A DNA stretch of 64,000 nt from Phlebotomus papatasi (taxonomy: Eukaryota; Arthropoda; Insecta; Diptera; Psychodidae): the NCBI RefSeq assembly GCF_024763615.1, contig NC_077223.1:67580627-67644626 (forward strand), given 5' to 3'. A program made the position numbers and the translations under genes. Position 1 is the first letter of the stretch; each line of letters opens with the position of its first letter. Shown here in pieces: positions 59,174-64,000 of the stretch. The notes under the pieces are model-generated. The model did no database searches, was not told where the DNA came from, and saw only the letters and a list, made by a program, of their open reading frames with translations.

Positions 59174-60872
59174 GCTAAATTTCAAATGGGGACAGGGAAT
59201 TGCAGAAAATCATGAGAAAGTGCATTGGTGGTAAAGTAAAACAATATTTTCTTCAAGTTTTTTTTGTTTTGTTTGTATTTGAAATGGAAAAAGGAGATAT
59301 AAAAAAAAACAAGAAGAATACATAACTTTTCAAAGTACAAATATCAGGAATGTAAAAAAAAACACACACAAATTAATTAATTAATTTATTTGAGAGAGGT
59401 TCTTTCGGGGATTTTTTTTTATTTTTTAGAAAGACTTGTTAAGGTGTATTTTCTTTTTTTTTTAAATTAGATTTTAAGGGGAAGGATTTGAACATAATAG
59501 ATATTAGGGAGAATTTTATAGGTCTTTTTTTGCTGTATTAGCTGAGTTAGTGTCACTTTTTTATATATATTAATTTTTTTATTTTCTTGATTTATTGTGT
59601 AAATTTGTTATATTTTGTCATATAAGTTCTTTTTTTGCTTTTCCTACACGTTGCTCTCTCTCTCGCTTCAGCGCAGTCTCAAGAATTTTCTAACTAATCT
59701 TCCGTCACGTTTTCTTTTCACTCTAGCTCAGAGGTAAAAGGAATTTGTCAAAATCCTGTATTTTAGGGTTGCTAATTTGATAAAAAAAAATATCTGTAGA
59801 GAAATACTCTACCATTTGGATTTTTTTGGGAAAGTTTGCTAAATCAATTAAGAAATTAGTAAAATTTACTAAGTTTTGTAAATTTCTTACGTTCTTCGGC
59901 ATCTTAAAGAGCGTTTACAAATGTTTTTTTATTAATGATGTTCTTGGAAAAAAATAAATAAATAATTAAAAAACAAATGCTTTTGGCATTTAAATTGTAA
60001 AATTTGTTATTTTAGCAAAACTTTTGTAAGAATTCTTCCTTAAAAATAGAGGTATTAAGCTTTATATTGTGCTTTCAAAGAAAAACGTCTTTTGTACAAA
60101 TTTGTCTTAAAATGATTTCACAATAATTTAATAGCTATTTTTGATTTAACAAACAAATTTGCAAAATTAACAAAATTTAACTAACGTTTTACGTTATTTA
60201 CAAACCACTTTACAATATTTCAGAACAAGGATTTTACAAAATAAAATTATTTTCAAATGACATTTTTTTCGGAATTTGTTTTGTTATTTTAACAAAACAC
60301 TTGTTAAAAAATTTATCTCAAAAAGACAATAATATTTTAGAGGTCCAAATAAAAAAAATAAGTGTGATTATGATGGAATCACACCTAGAAAACGAGATTT
60401 TGCAAAAATTTCTGATTAAAAGCATTCCGAAATACTTCGAAAGTCAAATTTTGTATTTCAACAAAACAATTTGTAATATTAACAAAGTTTAACAAAATCT
60501 TCTAAATTTATAACAATTTTTCAAAAGTATTTTTTTAAATGAAAGACTTTAGAAGTTTTTTGCAACAAAACTTTTGTGAAACAAACTTTCCTTATGAAAT
60601 TTTGTATTTTAAACGAAGAAGTTTGTAATAATAACAAAGTTTTACAAATTTTTTACATCGTAAACTTTTGAAAACGCTTTTCAATTTTTTAACGAGACGT
60701 TTTTAGGGAATAAACGGGATTTTTAATAACAAATTGTTATGATATTTCAAATTATAAAATTGTCCTTTTAACAAAACATTTGTAAAAACCCTGAAATTAA
60801 GGTTATTTTGACAAATTTTTAACCTCTGAGTGGGATTGTGGGGATTCTGCGTGTGGGGAGTTGATCTTTGAC
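59174..60872. other. Convergent 3' region between TMEM120 and the formin
   Basis: AT-rich, no gene. The two genes converge here, so it holds both 3' UTRs. From about 59850 to 60800 many AACAAAATTTTGTAAA-type motifs recur, giving a degenerate low-complexity repeat. A lone copy of the 27-bp hairpin is at about 60361. Confidence 0.5.
60361..60386. repeat. Second copy of the 27-bp hairpin
   Basis: AGTGTGATTATGATGG followed by AATCACACCT, which is one or two changes from the hairpin at 16217-16243. Confidence 0.6.
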
Positions 60873-63800
60873 TCACTTCCTCAGGCGACTCCTGAGGAGG
60901 GCGCTCTGACCACCAACGGGTGGTGGTTGTGTTTGGGCTTTGGTGGTGGAGGCCGCTGTGGGGCGCATAAAATTGTTTCGGCGACTGGCCACGCTGATGC
61001 CCTGGGTATTTGGTAACTTTGATCCGGACAGGGTCCGGAAAGTGGTCCCATTGGCTAGATTGTCTGTTGAGGGGGAATTTTTTGCGTAGCCGGTCGTTTG
61101 GGGCTTTACGCGAAGGGATGTGCTGCCAATGCTGGAGGTGCTGGAACTACTACGACTGGCCGGGACCCGAGAAGAACTCCCGGACAGTCGAAGTGAGGCA
61201 CTCTGAAGAGGTTTCTTCTCTTGGAGTGGTGTACTGGAGAATCTCGATGGAGGGGGTTTTGCTGGAAGTCTCTTAACCGTACTGGTAGAAACTCCGCTAT
61301 TTAGGGATGATCTTGATGATCTCAGACTGCCCCTGGAGCCACTTCTTTCAACATTGCGACTCGATAGACTGGTAACTGATGACTTGGAGTCATTCTTTCT
61401 CAGGGAATTCCTCCTGAATACGGGTTTTGTGGCGGAAATTGATGGTGCTGATGGACTATTTCGCATTGAATAGGTTCGTTTTGGCATTAAATCACTGATT
61501 CTCTTAGGCCCATCCACACTCTGCTCACTTATTATTCCACTTGGTTTCTCCCTCAAATTCACCTGGGGATCTGTATTCTCATTACCCGAACTCGTCTCCT
61601 TGCCCTGAGATAGGGTATCTGACACTAGGCTCTGTGATTCCTCAAATCCCTCATCGTTGAATTCACAAGTGGAAGTTTTTGTCGCACTGCGAACACCCTC
61701 ACCAGCCTTCTCGCCAATCTGGAAGCGTCTTGGGTTTTTCAGAGCAGTCTCGGACTCATCGAGACTCTTCAAGCGCTCCTGCCACCTTTTCAGCCGGGCC
61801 TCCTTGTCCTCCAACGTGAACTGTTTCTTCTCCAACGACACAGGTTTCGAAGATTCCACATATATCTGCGTTTTAGGAACTTCCTCAGCAGCTGGGACGT
61901 CTTCTGCATTGTTCGCCATGTTAAAGTTAGATCTCTTAAATCTCCTGGTCTTGCGTGCTGATGAGAACCTGTCAAACTGTCCAGTACCCAAAAATTCGGC
62001 ATCGTTGAAGTTGTCTCCAGTTCCCAGGAGACTCTTTCTGGGCGTTGGTGGTGTTTCTATGTTGTCTGCATCAATGTCATCCTTTTTCCTCAAATCAGAC
62101 GTCAAGATTGGAGGAGACTTCTGACCAGGATCTCGCTGACCTAGAGTCGATATGAGTGACTTTCGAGGGGAGTTGTCGGGACTCGTAATTCTCGGTTCTC
62201 GTGGTTTTGGTTGAGATTCTGCAAATGAACTCATACGGATTAATCAGGTACACACTGAGATCAAGGAATATAAATCCTACCTTGTATGGCCTCAATCGTG
62301 CCAACCACGTCGGTTATTTCGATGGTATTGGAAGGTTTCCACTTCATAGGAGTTCTTCTAGGTGTCACTTCGTTCTGGGATACCTTCTCTTCCGGAAGAG
62401 GATCAAGTTTTCGTTCATTTTCTACAAATAATAAATAAAATTATCGTTATAATGTTCCTAAGGGGACCCCTTACAAAAAATTACCTGAATCTTAAAGACT
62501 CAGGAGGATCACCTCCTTCCGGGTGCGTCAGTGGTGTTTCTCTTTTCAGGGACACGAAAAACCCACAGGAATCTTTGCCAGAGCTTTCGGCGCTGCAGTG
62601 CGCCTTTCTTAGTAGTCAAACTGTGGTCAAGAAGGCGCACTGCAGCGCCGAAAGCTCTGGCAAAGAATCTCCTGTGTTTTTCGTGTCCCTGAAAAGAGAA
62701 ACACCACTGACGCACCCGGAAGGAGGTGATCTCCCTGAGTCTTTAAAATTCTACATAATGTCAGTTACCACTCGAATGAATTACCTGAATCCTCTTCATA
62801 GGACTTCCTCTGAGAAAGGCGTTTCTTCCTGCTGTCTGGTTCATTGTGTTGAAGCCATGTTTGGATCTTTTCATGCCATTCTTTCGAAATTCTTGGCTTA
62901 ACTTCCTCAGCAGGTGTGTCCTTTTCAATGGTCGGAATGGGAATGGGATTTGGTTGAAGAGGAGATGAGGGTGAATTTGCTCTCTCCCGATCAGCTGTAA
63001 AGTCCACATGGAAGAGATCTGGACGTTTTTTAATCCCATTCTCTGCTCTTGCTCGACGGGCCCACGAACGATCGAGACTCCCGTAGGATGTCTTTCGTTC
63101 GCGCGAAAAGTTGTCGTGTCCTGATGATCGAAGGAAGTCCATTAGGCTCTCGTCTTCGTTGAGATTTCGACTCTTTCTACGTCTCAGTGTGCCTTCGGGT
63201 GAGGGTCCAGGATCCTTAGGAGACGCAAGGTCGTTGTTGTTCGTAAATGATCCTATTCGACGACGCTGTAGAGCCGGACTTCCTGTCAGAAGATTCGGAT
63301 CGAGGATTTGACTGTCGAGTCCCAGGGAAAGGTCCGGTGTCACTTGAAAAAGAAGGGATAGATATAGCAAAAAGATCCTAGAATCTAAATAGGAAAGCCT
63401 TACAATTCCTTCGTTTCATGGCTAGTTGATCCTCTCGCTGTTTCCTTCGGAAGTTAGCTTGTTGTTCCTGGATTCTTCTTCTCTCGTTGTCAACAACAGC
63501 CTGACGGAATTTTTCCCTAAAGTTTTGGAGGATTTTGAAGCACTCTTCAAGTTTGAAACTCTTCACTTCCTCAACGAAGAAGTCTGCTAGTTTGATCCGC
63601 GTCTTCTCCAGATCTAGCATATACCGTTCGAGAATGTGAACTTCCTGTTCGGATATCTTCAGGAATTCCACCATTTGCTTTTTAATGTCTACATCCGTAT
63701 TCGGCGAATCAATATTCTTTTTGATCTTCTCAATCCTTCCTGCTAGGGTATAGAGTTCGTTGTTGAGTTGCTCAACGCTGGTCCTGAAATGATTTTAACC

Positions 63801-64000
63801 GTTAGGTACTTCTTATATTATCTTAACTCTGAGGTTTCATACTTTGCAGCATTTTCCAGGGTTGTCAGTTCTGAAGGGAAATCCAGGAGTTTCGGATTGG
63901 TTTTCTCAGCCTGAAGTGCTACATAATGAATTAGGTTCATTCCTGGTTTATTGGCACGGATGTCGGTTAGCTTCTGAAGAGAAGATAGCTTGACACCAGC
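60873..64000 (-). CDS. form3: Formin, INF2/Form3 type, C-terminal part (continues beyond the window)
   Basis: Minus-strand exons 64000-63843 (partial), 63783-63404, 63342-62785, 62421-62281 and 62218-60873 join in frame to TGA at 60873. The first two encode the end of an FH2 actin-assembly domain (KLTDIRANKPGMNLIHYVA, then KLADFFVEE and FREKFRQAVVDNERRR), closest in pattern to INF2 and its fly counterpart Form3. The rest is a long, disordered Ser/Arg/Pro-rich tail of about 680 residues with PPTPRKS and SSRSSLNS-type tracts and no obvious second domain. FH2 dimers nucleate and elongate unbranched actin filaments; Form3 acts in tracheal tube formation in flies. Assignment to Form3 rather than another formin rests on remembered patterns. 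Confidence 0.85.
62487..62751. repeat. Near-perfect palindrome in a formin intron
   Basis: Two arms of about 125 bp, sharing GACTCAGG, GGTGTTTCTCTTTTCAGGGA and CTTTCGGCGCTGCAGTGCGC in inverted orientation, surround a ~25-bp loop near 62615. It fills most of the 363-nt intron 62422-62784. A 13-bp direct repeat AATTACCTGAATC stands at 62479-62491 and at 62779-62791, the latter covering the exon's own 5' splice site. Confidence 0.85.

Noticed and set aside
61010..62124. Plus-strand frames opposite the formin tail exon
   Set aside because: They are antisense shadows of the Ser/Arg-rich coding exon 62218-60873, which joins in frame to recognised FH2 sequence.

Overview
The window is eukaryotic. 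It is AT-rich, full of short palindromic transposon relatives (MITEs), and its genes carry GT-AG introns, some of only 64 nt. An insect odorant receptor of the 7tm_6 type, an insect-style TCAGT initiator and the paralogue set point to an insect. A dipteran (possibly a sand fly or another nematoceran) is my best inference, not something the sequence proves.

Layout. A duplicated 3' part of an IQUB-like gene occupies 1-5027 and is followed by a 500-N scaffold gap (5354-5853). The main IQUB gene (IQ motif and ubiquitin-like domain protein, a sperm-flagellum radial-spoke-type protein) runs on + from 6464 to 46766. Its five coding exons are at 6464-7150, 28165-28714, 35138-35437, 35580-35880 and 46520-46766. 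Its introns hold most of the interesting material: an 11.4 kb palindromic Polinton/Maverick-like element (8420-19811), a spliced transcript with a 46-codon ORF (22783-24300), a complete odorant receptor gene (25089-26286), and a decayed piggyBac element with a LINE fragment inside it (32975-35057). The region 35212-40585 is the second copy of the sequence that opens the window. Next comes a TMEM120/TACAN membrane protein gene (+, 47720-59173, seven exons). Facing it is the 3' end of an INF2/Form3-type formin (-, 60873 to beyond 64000).

The element at 8420-19811 is the main candidate for something undescribed. It is flanked by a perfect 6-bp duplication (TATAAT), begins AGTAGTAA and ends TTACTACT. 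It consists mostly of two arms of about 3.9 kb in inverted orientation around a 1.7 kb centre. Each arm carries a BIR-less IAP-type RING gene and a gene for an unknown protein of about 250 aa. The centre carries an acidic 139-aa protein whose first exon may be only the ATG. No polymerase, integrase or capsid gene is visible. The 6-bp duplication and AG terminus match the Polinton hallmark, but the cargo and foldback architecture do not match any element I can name.

The remaining non-coding sequence is largely MITEs: families with TA duplications (CACTGAGA, GGGTAAGTGTG, GGGGAAGTGGGG, CACGGTAAAAA and CAGTAGAG termini), families with TTAA duplications (CCCTTTAAGGACG and CTCTTTCGCGTC termini), an 8-bp-duplication family, foldback elements and a tRNA-derived SINE. 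No CRISPR, rRNA or convincing functional tRNA was found.
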